Source: Elusimicrobiaceae bacterium (GTDB taxonomy: Bacteria > Elusimicrobiota > Elusimicrobia > Elusimicrobiales > Elusimicrobiaceae). Taken from it: 64,000 bases of DNA. Each line of letters opens with the position of its first letter. The stretch's first letter is position 1. The translations under genes and the position numbers were made by a program. Of this stretch, positions 9,734 to 18,229 are shown piece after piece. The notes under the pieces are model-generated. The model saw only the letters and a list, made by a program, of their open reading frames with translations, was not told where the DNA came from and made no database searches. The stretch is from positions 1 through 64,000 of the forward strand of contig JAFVFN010000013.1 of assembly GCA_017475405.1 (NCBI GenBank), in the 5' to 3' direction.

Positions 9734-10961
9734 CGAATGGTTTTTTGACTTGCAAACCCGCACAGCCGGTCAAGCCGGAGCGGGTTTGCCTGCGTTTAGA
9801 GCGCTTTTATCCAGACTTCATAACCCGCAGAATAATTATAAAATCATCCATGTAGCCGGTACTAACGGGAAAGGAACTGTATGTACCCTCTTGACTCGTA
9901 CGCTTACTTGTGCCGGATACAGGACCGGACTATTTGTATCGCCACATCTGATCAGTCCTATCGAGCGCCTCCAAGTCAATGGTGTGGAAATTACCCCGAA
10001 AGATTTTGAACACGCCGTTCAAACGGTCTGCGCCGCACAAACAGAGCCACTTAATTTTTTTGAACTTTTAACGGCGGCGGCTTTTGTGTATTTTGCCAAA
10101 CAGCAAGTACAGTATGTGGTTTTGGAAACAGGACTGGGGGGGCGGAAAGATCCTACCAATGTATGCATGCCTGTGTTGTCTGTTATTACGTCGATTGGTT
10201 TGGATCATACACAACTGTTAGGCAGTACACTGGCACAAATTGCCGGGGAAAAAGCCGGTATTATCAAATACGGGGTGCCCGTGTTATGCGGTGACGCTCC
10301 TGCACAGGCAGCTAAAGTCGTTGAACAAACTGCATTAGACAAGCAAGCTCCCTTAACATGGGTTAAAGAAGGGTGTCCCTTTTATGAATATGCTTATGAT
10401 TTTATAAACGAGATGACCGTGTTATATACGGCAGAACATCAGGAATGGAACCTGCATTTACTGGGTCATAAACAAACGCAAAATGCGTGCATTGTATATC
10501 AAGCTGCTAAGCAACTAGGTGTATCAGAACAGGTAATTAAGACCGCTTTTGAAACCGTTGCCTTACCGGGACGGTTTGAACGGATCAAGCGTGGCAATAC
10601 TACATTTATTTTAGATGGAGCTCATAACCCTCAGGCGGTGCAAAGTCTGATGAATTTTTGGCAAAAAACGCCGTATCAGTTGCAGGATGCTACGCTGTTG
10701 TGCGGGTTTATGAAAGACAAAGATTTTACTCAAATGCTCACATTGTTGATCCCGCATTTTAGGCGTATTATTATAACGGTACCGCCCAGTGAACGGGCGG
10801 CCCGACAAACCGATTTTGGGGCACTATTAGACGCCTCCAATGTGACCTTTGAGCCCGATTATACAACCGCGCTTGCCCAAGCAACACAGACTTCTGTGGT
10901 ATTATGCACAGGATCATTTTACTTAGTAGGCGTGGTTCGTGGAATTATTTATGAAAAGTAG
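9723..10961 (+). CDS. folC: Folylpolyglutamate / dihydrofolate synthase
   Basis: This Mur-ligase-fold enzyme (412 residues from this start) adds glutamate to (dihydro)folate. The P-loop is HVAGTNGKGTVCTLL, followed by the folate-binding FVSPHLISPIERLQVNG, with ETGLGGRKDPTNV and a late FILDGAHNP motif. The frame is open back to a GTG at 9690, but the ATG at 9723 matches family N-termini (MSFNEW) and gives a short overlap with murA. A frameshifted pilin gene converges on its 3' end and overlaps it by 17 bases. Confidence 0.92.
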   Translation: MSFNEWFFDLQTRTAGQAGAGLPAFRALLSRLHNPQNNYKIIHVAGTNGKGTVCTLLTRTLTCAGYRTGLFVSPHLISPIERLQVNGVEITPKDFEHAVQTVCAAQTEPLNFFELLTAAAFVYFAKQQVQYVVLETGLGGRKDPTNVCMPVLSVITSIGLDHTQLLGSTLAQIAGEKAGIIKYGVPVLCGDAPAQAAKVVEQTALDKQAPLTWVKEGCPFYEYAYDFINEMTVLYTAEHQEWNLHLLGHKQTQNACIVYQAAKQLGVSEQVIKTAFETVALPGRFERIKRGNTTFILDGAHNPQAVQSLMNFWQKTPYQLQDATLLCGFMKDKDFTQMLTLLIPHFRRIIITVPPSERAARQTDFGALLDASNVTFEPDYTTALAQATQTSVVLCTGSFYLVGVVRGIIYEK

Positions 10962-11453
10962 TACAGACCTTTTTGCCTAGAGTTGACTGATTTAGTACAG
11001 AACAGCTTGTTCGATTTCCTTTTGAAGCATAGTAAAAATGAATTACAAAATCTCGTTTGCTGGAACATTGTAGCCATGAATTGTTTTCATTAGGACAATA
11101 ATTAATAAAGAAACCGTCTTCGGCTGTTAAATCAACTAGGAAATCATTGCCGCACTTCCAATACTTATACCAGTGTGCTCCTCATCAGGTATATTGCTGT
11201 TTTGTCCTGCTATTTGGCAGTTGCCAGCCATGCCTATATCTAACGATTCAGCATTTGTGGTATAAGTTCCGTTAGTCAAATAGTAGGCTTCTTGGGCTGC
11301 TCTGAACGAAGCACCTAATGATAACATGGTTGCCACTTTGGATTTAGCAACTGTTAGCTGATATTGTGGCAACGCCACGGCTGCCAAAATTCCTATAATT
11401 AATACTACTACCAAAAGTTCAATCAACGTAAACGCATGGTTATTGTGTTTCAT
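10945..11453 (-). pseudogene. Type IV pilin-like gene with one frameshift
   Basis: The start is the ATG at 11451-11453, preceded by an AAGGAG site. It encodes a prepilin signal (AFTLIELLVVVLIIGILAA) and the pilin-like YYLTNGTYTTNAESLDIG stretch. The frame as read stops at 11136 after only 105 residues. Moving to the next frame at about 11164-11168 continues with KYWKCGNDFLVDLTAEDG and ends GKKVCTTFHK at a TAA (10945-10947). That tail has the cysteines and length (about 169 residues in total) expected from the two intact pilins here. One missing A in the ATAAG stretch would explain it. It may be a decayed gene, a phase-variable site or a sequencing error. Confidence 0.8.
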
Positions 11454-11690
11454 AATTTCTCCTTGTTTTCTGTTTGAAACCCCAATAAAACGGCCATTAC
11501 TCTTGAGCCGGAACAATGACCCTTAAGTAACAGCCGTGGTCTGCCACTAGGTGGCAAACACTTGGTACAAAGAAACTGGGTAATTAGTCCACTTACTTTG
11601 CACCTAAAAACAGCTGTCCTTGGATTGTTCCGTGCTGCTTTCACAGCTCGCTGTATTGTATACAGTTCCAAAAACAGAATAAATTTTGTT
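11454..11690 (-). promoter_or_regulatory. Structured 5' leader RNA of pilin gene (copy A)
   Basis: Read on the minus strand, this holds the same ordered helices as the leaders at 15481-15713 and 20990-21235. H1: CTGTAT/ATACAG (11651-11665). H2: GCTG/CAGC (11634-11647). Long-range helix: CGGAACAAT (11624-11632) with ATTGTTCCG (11509-11517). H3: 11596-11604 with 11564-11572. H4: 11551-11557 with 11541-11547. P5: GGCTGTTACT (11526-11535) with AGTAATGGCC (11492-11501). P5 and the long-range helix cross, forming a pseudoknot. The H3 loop carries GGACTAATTACCC, shared exactly with copy B. It does not match a riboswitch class I know. Confidence 0.75.
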
Positions 11691-11704
11691 CTTACTACCC
11701 TTTC

Positions 11705-11755
11705 ATTATAACATAATTGTTTTTATTTGACACGCGCGTACGAATGTAGTTTAAT
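11705..11755. promoter_or_regulatory. Divergent promoters sharing one -35 region
   Basis: On the plus strand, TTGACA (11727-11732), a 17-base spacer and TTTAAT (11750-11755) drive the coiled-coil gene. On the minus strand, TGTCAA (the same hexamer), a 16-base spacer and TGTTATAAT (11705-11713 reversed) drive the pilin leader. The two polymerases would compete for the same hexamer. Confidence 0.65.
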
Positions 11756-11794
11756 TAAAATAGAGAGATTTTCACACAATGAGGGTTTTATACT

Positions 11795-13939
11795 ATGGCG
11801 TTAGAAGATGAATTAAACGGACATAACGATATTGCACAGTTTTTAGAAAAATTCAAAGAACAACCATTTCCCAAAGAAGACGCCCGGGAGACTTTTACGT
11901 CCCGTCCGCCCGCCGCACCTTTGCGCCCGGCACAATATGCGCGCAGCTTTGAAAAGTTAGAGCAAAAAATCCACGAACTTGAAGAAAAATTTGAAGCTTC
12001 TACCACGCAAAACCAACTTATTTTGTCCGAACTGGCCCGCACGCGCGAGGCCATGGAACGTCAAAAAGATAAAGACGCTTTTTTGGAACATCTCTCTCGC
12101 ACGATTGCCACGTTACGTACCAGTGTGGAAAACCTCTCGCAAGCTCAACAAACCCAATCTTTTTCACTTCGGGAAACAAATTCACTGCAGCGCAGTTTTG
12201 ATCCGCTTCCCACTGTGTTTGCCCCGACAGGTACTTCTACAGGGGATACCTATGCGGCTCGCCAAGAGGCTGAGGAACTGCGCCGAGAGCGGGATGAACA
12301 GACCCGTCTATTTAACAGTTTACGTCAGAAAGCTTCCCAATTAAAAGCCGTGAATAGTGCCTTGGACCGTGAAATCAAAAAGGCCCAACTGGAAAAAATG
12401 GACGCACTGAAAAAATCAGCCGATCAGGCCAAAGAGATTTTGTCTTTGCGTGACCAGTTAAATGCGGCCGAAGAGCGCTTTAAATCGTTTGATTTTGAAG
12501 GGCGGATTATTTCCATTAAGAAAGAATACCAACAAAAAGTAACCAGTTTGGAAACGCAACTCAAAGAGATGTCCGATACCTGCATGAAACAGGTCGAAGA
12601 AATTGAATCGCTCAAGGCAGAAAACACCAAACTGCAAACTGCGACCGCCGAAAAAGAATCCTTACAAGCTCAGTTAGCTGATAAAGAAAAACAACTGGCT
12701 GATTTGAAAAATACCATTGCCGCGTTGCAAACGCAGCATTCGGATCAACACGAAAAACAACTGGCTGCATTTACCGCGCAGCTGCGTACGTTGGAAGAAC
12801 AGCGTGACCGGTTGGCCGTGGAATTGGAGCAATCCCAAATCTCCCTGGAAACCATGCGTCGGGAGAAAGACTTACTAGAGAAGAACTTTAAAGAGCTCGT
12901 AGTCAAGATTAACCAAAACGATACTGTAATTAGCCAGCTCAAACAAAAAATCGATGTATTGGGACAACAAAATGCCCAGCTTTCCCATCATAATGAAGAG
13001 TTGACGCAAACCAATACCGTGCTTTCCCATGACAATCAGGCTTTAAGCCAAACCAATGTGGAGTTAACGCATCGCAATGCAGCCTTAACACAGCATAACG
13101 TAACACTGACCCGGCACAGCCAGGCATTGGAACAGGAAAAAAACACCCTGACCCAGCGGGTAACTGTTTTAGGACAACAAGCACAGGAGTTATCCCGCCA
13201 AACCCAGGAACTGGGTGCACAGAAAACGGATTTATCCAAGCAGGTGGAAGAACTCAACCGCACCAATGAGAACTTATCCAAACAAACACAAACCTTGGGC
13301 GCCGAAAAGACCACGCTTGCGCAGCATGTAGCTCAGTTGCACCGCACCAACGAAACGCTTTCCAGACAGGCGCGTGCATTAGGGGCCGAAAAACAAACTT
13401 TATCGGTAGAAGTCCAAAAACTCAGCGCGGAAAAACAAGCACTTGCCCAAGATAATGAGCACTTAAATACCCAACGTACCGATTTAGAAAAACGCACCAG
13501 TGACTTGGAAAATCAAGCCAAGGCGCTCTCACAGGAAAACGCGCAGCTGCGTAACCAAAGTGCGGCTTTACTGGCAGCCCGTTTGGTGCAACAGCACGCC
13601 AAGAAAGAACAGCACGAAGAAGTGAAAGTTCCTCTGGCTGCTAAAAAAGAAACTCTGACACCCGGTGAGGCATTTCGTCGTCCGGTGGCCCCGGTACTGC
13701 ATTCGTTAGGGCGTACGATTTCCGCAGCACCTACAGAAGATGAGTGGGAAGTGATTCCGGCCAAACGTACCGAACCGGCCCGAACTTCTCAAGATATTAA
13801 ATCCGAAGCGGATTTACCGGAAATTAAAGTAGCAGATCCGATTCCGCAAAATGAACCGTATGACGGTGAGGACTTTTTGGAGAAAACCGACAGCTTTATC
13901 GGTCGAATGAAATGGTCTATTTTCCGGGAGAACCGTTAG
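11795..13939 (+). CDS. Long coiled-coil protein with Leu/Asn heptad ladder
   Basis: This 714-residue cytoplasmic protein of unknown family has no signal peptide or membrane segment. After ~50 N-terminal residues rich in Pro and Ala, nearly everything to about residue 600 is predicted coiled coil by heptad pattern. Residues about 390-445 form a strict seven-residue repeat of the type L-T/S-x-x-N-x-x with Leu and Asn in the core positions. Two longer EELNRTNENL-like repeats follow. The C-terminal ~100 residues are non-helical and end in SFIGRMKWSIFRENR. It has a near-consensus promoter and sits five bases before ddl, which hints at a link to cell-envelope growth or shape; that is inference. Confidence 0.85.
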   Translation: MALEDELNGHNDIAQFLEKFKEQPFPKEDARETFTSRPPAAPLRPAQYARSFEKLEQKIHELEEKFEASTTQNQLILSELARTREAMERQKDKDAFLEHLSRTIATLRTSVENLSQAQQTQSFSLRETNSLQRSFDPLPTVFAPTGTSTGDTYAARQEAEELRRERDEQTRLFNSLRQKASQLKAVNSALDREIKKAQLEKMDALKKSADQAKEILSLRDQLNAAEERFKSFDFEGRIISIKKEYQQKVTSLETQLKEMSDTCMKQVEEIESLKAENTKLQTATAEKESLQAQLADKEKQLADLKNTIAALQTQHSDQHEKQLAAFTAQLRTLEEQRDRLAVELEQSQISLETMRREKDLLEKNFKELVVKINQNDTVISQLKQKIDVLGQQNAQLSHHNEELTQTNTVLSHDNQALSQTNVELTHRNAALTQHNVTLTRHSQALEQEKNTLTQRVTVLGQQAQELSRQTQELGAQKTDLSKQVEELNRTNENLSKQTQTLGAEKTTLAQHVAQLHRTNETLSRQARALGAEKQTLSVEVQKLSAEKQALAQDNEHLNTQRTDLEKRTSDLENQAKALSQENAQLRNQSAALLAARLVQQHAKKEQHEEVKVPLAAKKETLTPGEAFRRPVAPVLHSLGRTISAAPTEDEWEVIPAKRTEPARTSQDIKSEADLPEIKVADPIPQNEPYDGEDFLEKTDSFIGRMKWSIFRENR

Positions 13940-13943
13940 TCGT

Positions 13944-15014
13944 ATGGCCCAGACAAAAGTAATTGTCTTATACGGTGGTAAGTCAACCGAACATGAGGTG
14001 TCCGTGCACAGTGCACAGACTGTATGCCGTTTACTGGCAAGTCAGCCGGACAAATATCAAATTTATCCCGTCTTTATCAGTAAACAAGGGTATTGGTTTT
14101 TACAGAAAGAATGTTCTGAACAAACCCCGGACGATATCCCGGTAACTCCGGTTTTACGTCCGGATGGTGTTTTGCAGGCATTGGACGGATCTTTTACCAT
14201 TGCAGCCGATGTAGTATTCCCGGTCGTACACGGTACAAACTGCGAAGACGGAACCTTACAGGGGTTTTTGGAAACCCTGAATATCCCCTATGTAGGTTGC
14301 GGAGTATTGACCTCGGCGCTAGGAATGGATAAAGAACTAACCAAACTGCTGGCCAGCGAAGTAGGGATTGCCGTCGTGCCGTATCAAAAAGTGTCACGCG
14401 GTGTGGCATATGACAAAGAAGCACTTACCCAATGGGTGCGGGAACGACTGCCTGTATTTGTCAAACCGGTACGTTTGGGCTCTTCGGTAGGTGTTACGCG
14501 CGTTACTCAGATAGAACAATTGGAAGCGGCCTTAGAGGCGGCGCTGCAGTTTGACACGGATGCTTTGATAGAACAGGGCGTGGACCATGCCCGTGAGATC
14601 TTTTGTGCCGTATACGGAGATGCAACTTCTATTCGTACCTCGGCTTGTGGCGAGCTGCGCACGGTAGCCGGTGAATTTTTTGATTATAATGCCAAATATA
14701 TTGTGGCAGGCGGTTGTGAGACACAGGTGCCTGCTTATATCCCGGCCCACACGGCCAATGCCATGCGACGTGATACGGAATCTTTATTTAGAGCTTTGCA
14801 GGGTTGCGGGCTGGCACGGGTAGATTTTTTGATGGATAAAAACGGGCAATATTATATGTCAGAGATTAATACATTGCCCGGTATGAGTGAGACGAGTTTA
14901 TTTCCGCAGTTGTTTGAAGCAAGCGGGGAAAACTACGCAGAAATTTTGGATCGGTTAATCCAACTGGCTAAAGAGGTACATGCCCGCAAATCGGTGCTGA
15001 CCACTTCGCGTTAA
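13944..15014 (+). CDS. ddl: D-alanine-D-alanine ligase
   Basis: This 356-residue ATP-grasp enzyme makes the D-Ala-D-Ala dipeptide for peptidoglycan. The N-terminus carries GGKSTEHEVSVHSA, then VVHGTNCEDGTLQG and the ATP-grasp segment FVKPVRLGSSVGV. The metal-binding C-terminal motif is EINTLPGMSETSLFP. It starts five bases after the coiled-coil gene, so the two are probably co-transcribed. Confidence 0.95.
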   Translation: MAQTKVIVLYGGKSTEHEVSVHSAQTVCRLLASQPDKYQIYPVFISKQGYWFLQKECSEQTPDDIPVTPVLRPDGVLQALDGSFTIAADVVFPVVHGTNCEDGTLQGFLETLNIPYVGCGVLTSALGMDKELTKLLASEVGIAVVPYQKVSRGVAYDKEALTQWVRERLPVFVKPVRLGSSVGVTRVTQIEQLEAALEAALQFDTDALIEQGVDHAREIFCAVYGDATSIRTSACGELRTVAGEFFDYNAKYIVAGGCETQVPAYIPAHTANAMRRDTESLFRALQGCGLARVDFLMDKNGQYYMSEINTLPGMSETSLFPQLFEASGENYAEILDRLIQLAKEVHARKSVLTTSR

Positions 15015-15016
15015 TT

Positions 15017-15451
15017 ATGGGAAAACTAATAAATCGTTTTTGGAAGTTTCCGTTTTTTATACAGCTGATTTTTTTACTGTGCGTGCTGGGGGCACTTATT
15101 AATGTGGTGCTCTTAACCCGGGACGTACTAAACAGTGCAGTCTTGTGGAGACTTCACCTTGGGTTTTTAATCTTATACGTAGGACAGGCTGCTTTTATTT
15201 TAACGCAGGAAAAGTATGTGTCCCTGCTGACACTGTTGCAGGGGATTATGGCTCTCTTGACGACGGCTGATTTTATTTTTGTACCCTTGTTGCAGGTATT
15301 CGGGCGGATGTATTATTGGTTATTTAGTCCCTCCGTGGAGTCTATGAAAATATACCAATATGTTTTTATGTCTGCCGCATTTACATTGCAAATGGCCAGT
15401 GCGGCCTATTTATGGGGATATTTTTATAAAAACAGGGAGGAACTGAAGTAA
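15017..15451 (+). CDS. Small multi-pass membrane protein
   Basis: This 144-residue hydrophobic protein has about four predicted transmembrane segments (roughly residues 12-33, 43-62, 67-92 and 110-137) and a charged C-terminal tail. It begins two bases after the ddl stop and is likely in the same transcript. I do not recognise a family. No catalytic residues are obvious, so function is unknown. Confidence 0.75.
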   Translation: MGKLINRFWKFPFFIQLIFLLCVLGALINVVLLTRDVLNSAVLWRLHLGFLILYVGQAAFILTQEKYVSLLTLLQGIMALLTTADFIFVPLLQVFGRMYYWLFSPSVESMKIYQYVFMSAAFTLQMASAAYLWGYFYKNREELK

Positions 15452-15480
15452 AAGCGTAACAACGCTCACACATAAAATTT

Positions 15481-15713
15481 AAACTGTTTTTGAACCGTGT
15501 GAAGAACACGGGTAGTTCTCAAAGAGAACTTACTGACAGGTCAAAAATAGTCGTTTGAGGTACAACTTAGGTGCGCACTTAAGTTGTACCGAATGTTTAT
15601 CATCTCCATAGGATGGTAAGCTACGGCTGTTATATAGGCTACCTGTCAGTGGTCTGGTATAACAGCCGTTTGTTGTACCTGACCACCGACTAATTATATA
15701 TGGAGTATATAAT
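15481..15713 (+). promoter_or_regulatory. Structured 5' leader RNA of pilin gene (copy C)
   Basis: Ordered helices: H1 CCGTGT/ACACGG (15495-15511); H2 GTTCTC/GAGAAC (15515-15529); long-range ACTGACAGGT (15532-15541) with ACCTGTCAGT (15641-15650); H3 11 bp (15559-15569 with 15580-15590); H4 TTATCATC/GATGGTAA (15597-15619); P5 GGCTGTTATA (15625-15634) with TATAACAGCC (15658-15667). The long-range helix and P5 cross as a pseudoknot. An alternative pairing, AGTCGT (15549-15554) with ACGGCT (15623-15628), overlaps P5. The H4 loop CTCCATA is complementary to TATGGAG at the ribosome binding site. An extra GTGGTC/GACCAC stem is unique to this copy. Confidence 0.78.
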
Positions 15714-16235
15714 ATGATGAACAGAAATACCCGGCGGGGTTTTACGTTAATTGAATTATTGGTTGTGGTGTTGATAATAGGGGTCTTAGCGGCTGTAGCT
15801 TTGCCGCAATATCAGTTGGCGGTAGATAAATCACGATATTCCCGGATGTTTGCATTAGTCAAAGCTGCTAAAGATGCCCAAGAGGTGTATTATTTGGCCA
15901 ATGGGGAATATGCTGCCAGTTTTGATGCTCTTGATATTGCCATGCCCGAGGGAGGAACAAGTGTAAAGGGTGTAAATAATGAAAGACTTTTTCTACCTGA
16001 AGGGGACATGTGGGTATGGGTTTATAATATTGATAGGGTTGGAGCTGGAAGTAATGATACACGATTATTTTATTTTTATGATCATCAATCAGAAGATTCT
16101 ACCTATCGGCCGGGAAGTATTATATGCTATGGGTGGTCAGAACGAGCCGTGCGAGTATGTAAAGCCATGGGTGGGCAATTACAAGGGGAATATAATAGTG
16201 ATCATATAGACGATAATATATATTACCTTAACTGA
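15714..16235 (+). CDS. Type IV pilin-like protein
   Basis: This 173-residue prepilin has the leader MMNRNTRRG, a cleavage/methylation site at G/FTLIELL with the conserved Glu at +5, a hydrophobic helix (VVVLIIGVLAAVALPQY), and a globular domain with YYLANGEYAASFDALDI. A C-terminal Cys pair probably forms the D-loop disulfide. It is a solitary gene with its own structured leader and no assembly genes nearby, typical of pilin-like proteins scattered in this lineage. A second in-frame ATG at 15717 is possible; GGAG lies 8 bases before the first. It could be a pilus subunit, a minor pilin or a pseudopilin. Confidence 0.88.
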   Translation: MMNRNTRRGFTLIELLVVVLIIGVLAAVALPQYQLAVDKSRYSRMFALVKAAKDAQEVYYLANGEYAASFDALDIAMPEGGTSVKGVNNERLFLPEGDMWVWVYNIDRVGAGSNDTRLFYFYDHQSEDSTYRPGSIICYGWSERAVRVCKAMGGQLQGEYNSDHIDDNIYYLN

Positions 16236-16246
16236 TCAAGAGGATA

Positions 16247-17359
16247 TTATTTTCCGATTAGTTTCATGGCTTCTTCACGGGTGGTGATTTGTCCTTCCCA
16301 TTGTGCTTTGCGTACTTGCAGTAGTAGCTTGGCTATATTACGTCCGTATATGCCTGCATTTTTAAGGTCCATTCCTTTAATCACGCAAGGCTGCAACGCC
16401 ATGGGGGGTAACCCCGGGAAGAATGCCTGTAAGATATGTAATTGGAAATCTGTTAACTTTGTCAGCGGACTTAAATGTTCCTGAGAGACTTTCCAAGCCT
16501 CTTTAATAAAGTGTGACACTTCTTTATGCAGGTGCAAACTGCGCAGGAACCCGTCCCCATTTTCGTCTAAGGTACAGGTTAAGAAGCCCAAGCGTTCATA
16601 GGTTCCATGGGTTTGTAAAAGTCCGTCATGCCACGTAAGACTGGGCCAGGCAAATTTCAGTAGATCATACTGGATTAAATAGTCAAAAATAGGCTTAATG
16701 TTTTCTTCGGCAAGGATTTTTAAGAACTCTTGACTGAACCGTTCTCGTGAAATTAACAGCGGCGCCTGTTCTCGGTCGGCTTCTAAGAACAGTTGTTTGG
16801 TAATGGGAGCGGCTTTCCAACCAAAGCGTCCGGCAAATCGTACGCCACGGTACATACGGGTCGGGTCGTCCATAAAACTTTGTTTATGCAGTACGCGAAT
16901 GAGTCCCGCATCAATATCTTTTTTGGCACCGTACGGATCCACACTTTTTCCAAAAGAGTCGGGCAAAATAGACAATGCCCAGGCGTTAATCGTAAAATCG
17001 CGCCGAAATAAATCTTGTTTAACGTCTTTGGTGAAAGTGACTTCCGGCAAAGCTCCCGGGAACGCATAGGTTTCACTGCGAAGCCGCGCTAAATCCAGGT
17101 GAAGTCCGTTGTCCAAGTTAACCTTATAAGTACCGAACTTGGAAAATTTTCGTTTCACACCACCCCACATCTTAATGCAGAAGTTGGCAACGGATTCCTG
17201 AGTACCGTCAAAGGTGAGATCAATGTCTACCGTATCACGCCCTAAGTAAAAGTCACGCACGGCACCGCCCACCACCCAGGCTTGCAGGCCTAACTTTTGG
17301 GCATAGGTACCGATGGACAGTAACAGATCGTGGTATTTTTCTGGGATCAGTTCACTCAT
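16247..17359 (-). CDS. cca: CCA tRNA nucleotidyltransferase / poly(A) polymerase family
   Basis: This 370-residue class II nucleotidyltransferase has the catalytic motif VVGGAVRDFYLGRDTVDIDLTFDG split by a turn: GGAVRD near residue 31 and DID near 46. The RRDFTINAWAL and DPTRMYRGVRFAGRF motifs of the CCA-adding family follow. It would add the 3' CCA to tRNAs; the tRNA-Arg nearby indeed lacks an encoded CCA. It overlaps the upstream CpXC gene by four bases (ATGA), suggesting coupled translation. A pure poly(A) polymerase role cannot be excluded from sequence. Confidence 0.92.
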   Translation of the reverse strand: MSELIPEKYHDLLLSIGTYAQKLGLQAWVVGGAVRDFYLGRDTVDIDLTFDGTQESVANFCIKMWGGVKRKFSKFGTYKVNLDNGLHLDLARLRSETYAFPGALPEVTFTKDVKQDLFRRDFTINAWALSILPDSFGKSVDPYGAKKDIDAGLIRVLHKQSFMDDPTRMYRGVRFAGRFGWKAAPITKQLFLEADREQAPLLISRERFSQEFLKILAEENIKPIFDYLIQYDLLKFAWPSLTWHDGLLQTHGTYERLGFLTCTLDENGDGFLRSLHLHKEVSHFIKEAWKVSQEHLSPLTKLTDFQLHILQAFFPGLPPMALQPCVIKGMDLKNAGIYGRNIAKLLLQVRKAQWEGQITTREEAMKLIGK

Positions 17360-17997
17360 AGTAATACAGGGGCTTGAGCATTGGGTTCGCTCATCTTATC
17401 TTTAAAATGTAACAGCAATGTTGAATTAAGTCCGCTTTTTAACACTTTAGCAGCTGCGACAGCGTAATCATTGGCGGTTTGCCCGCCGGCAGGGGCGGGG
17501 ATATAGAGCGGAAAATGATGTTCGCGCGAATAGGAAGGTTTTAAGCGGGCTACTTCAAATCCCTGCGTGGCCGCGGCCGCCGCAACAACTTCCGATTCAG
17601 CGGTAATTTCATCTTCATGATGTAGCAAGTGTTGCAGCTCTTCCAGTCCGAAGACGGAAATGGGCGGATAGTTTAAATGTACGTCTTTAAGCAGCGAGTT
17701 TTTAATGATTTGATAATCGTGGTCAATTTTTTCTTTGAGTTCATGTTCCCGCGGTTTATCTTTGGGGGAAAACACAAATACCAAAAGCTCGGAGGAAGCA
17801 TCAAAATAAATAATTTCACCGTCATGGTGAAAATAGGTGCCGCATTCCGGGCAGCGTACCAAATTAAGTTCGCCGCCTAAAATAGCGGCTTTTAAATCTT
17901 CGTTTTCATCGCCGCGTACCAAAGACCAGTAGGTAACGTCAAATGCTTCGCATCCCTGGGGGCAATGTGCGGCGGATTCGTTTTGTAAGGATCTCAT
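17356..17997 (-). CDS. CpXC-domain protein
   Basis: This protein (213 residues from the ATG at 17997) has an N-terminal zinc-ribbon-like CpXC domain. A CPQGC motif is followed by a VTYWSLVRGDENEDLKAAIL stretch and a CPECGTYF knuckle near residue 50. The rest is an alpha/beta region of unknown role. The frame is open back to a GTG at 18054, but the -10 box (TACAAT, 18004-18009 on the minus strand) leaves only six bases before the ATG at 17997, so the shorter form on a leaderless transcript is more likely. It is the first gene of a two-gene operon with cca. Confidence 0.75.
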   Translation of the reverse strand: MRSLQNESAAHCPQGCEAFDVTYWSLVRGDENEDLKAAILGGELNLVRCPECGTYFHHDGEIIYFDASSELLVFVFSPKDKPREHELKEKIDHDYQIIKNSLLKDVHLNYPPISVFGLEELQHLLHHEDEITAESEVVAAAAATQGFEVARLKPSYSREHHFPLYIPAPAGGQTANDYAVAAAKVLKSGLNSTLLLHFKDKMSEPNAQAPVLL

Positions 17998-18085
17998 GGG
18001 TCTATTGTAATAAAAACAGACGGAGCTTTTCAAGTAAAAAAATAAAGTCAGCACATAAGCTTATAAATTGGTACAATAAAAACAG

Positions 18086-18158
18086 GCCCCGTTAGCTCAA
18101 CTGGATAGAGTACTGGTCTTCGGAACCAGTGATACGGGTTCGAATCCCATGCGGGGCA
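18086..18158 (+). tRNA. tRNA-Arg (anticodon UCG)
   Basis: The cloverleaf has acceptor GCCCCGT/GCGGGGC with discriminator A, D stem GCTC/GAGT, anticodon stem CTGGT/ACCAG with loop CTTCGGA (anticodon TCG), and T loop TTCGAAT. The T stem has one C-A mismatch. No CCA is encoded. An upstream TACAAT (18072-18077) could be its -10. Confidence 0.93.
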
Positions 18159-18174
18159 AAGCTATAAAAACATA

Positions 18175-18207
18175 TCCCTTCCGGTACAAACCGGGAGGGA
18201 ATTTTTA
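18175..18207 (+). terminator. Terminator of the tRNA gene
   Basis: TCCCT-T-CCGGT pairs with ACCGG-G-AGGGA, followed by ATTTTTAT. It works as a terminator on the plus strand. Confidence 0.75.
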
Positions 18208-18229
18208 TAGTCGTTAAGCAAATTGTATA

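Noticed and set aside
15481..15713. Pilin leader as a c-di-GMP riboswitch
   Set aside because: A c-di-GMP enzyme is in the window and pilins are common targets, but neither the GEMM-I nor the GEMM-II conserved core is visible. I keep it as an unassigned structured RNA.
18086..18158. tRNA as an integration site for a mobile element
   Set aside because: No integrase lies nearby and no repeat of the tRNA 3' end was seen in the adjacent sequence.
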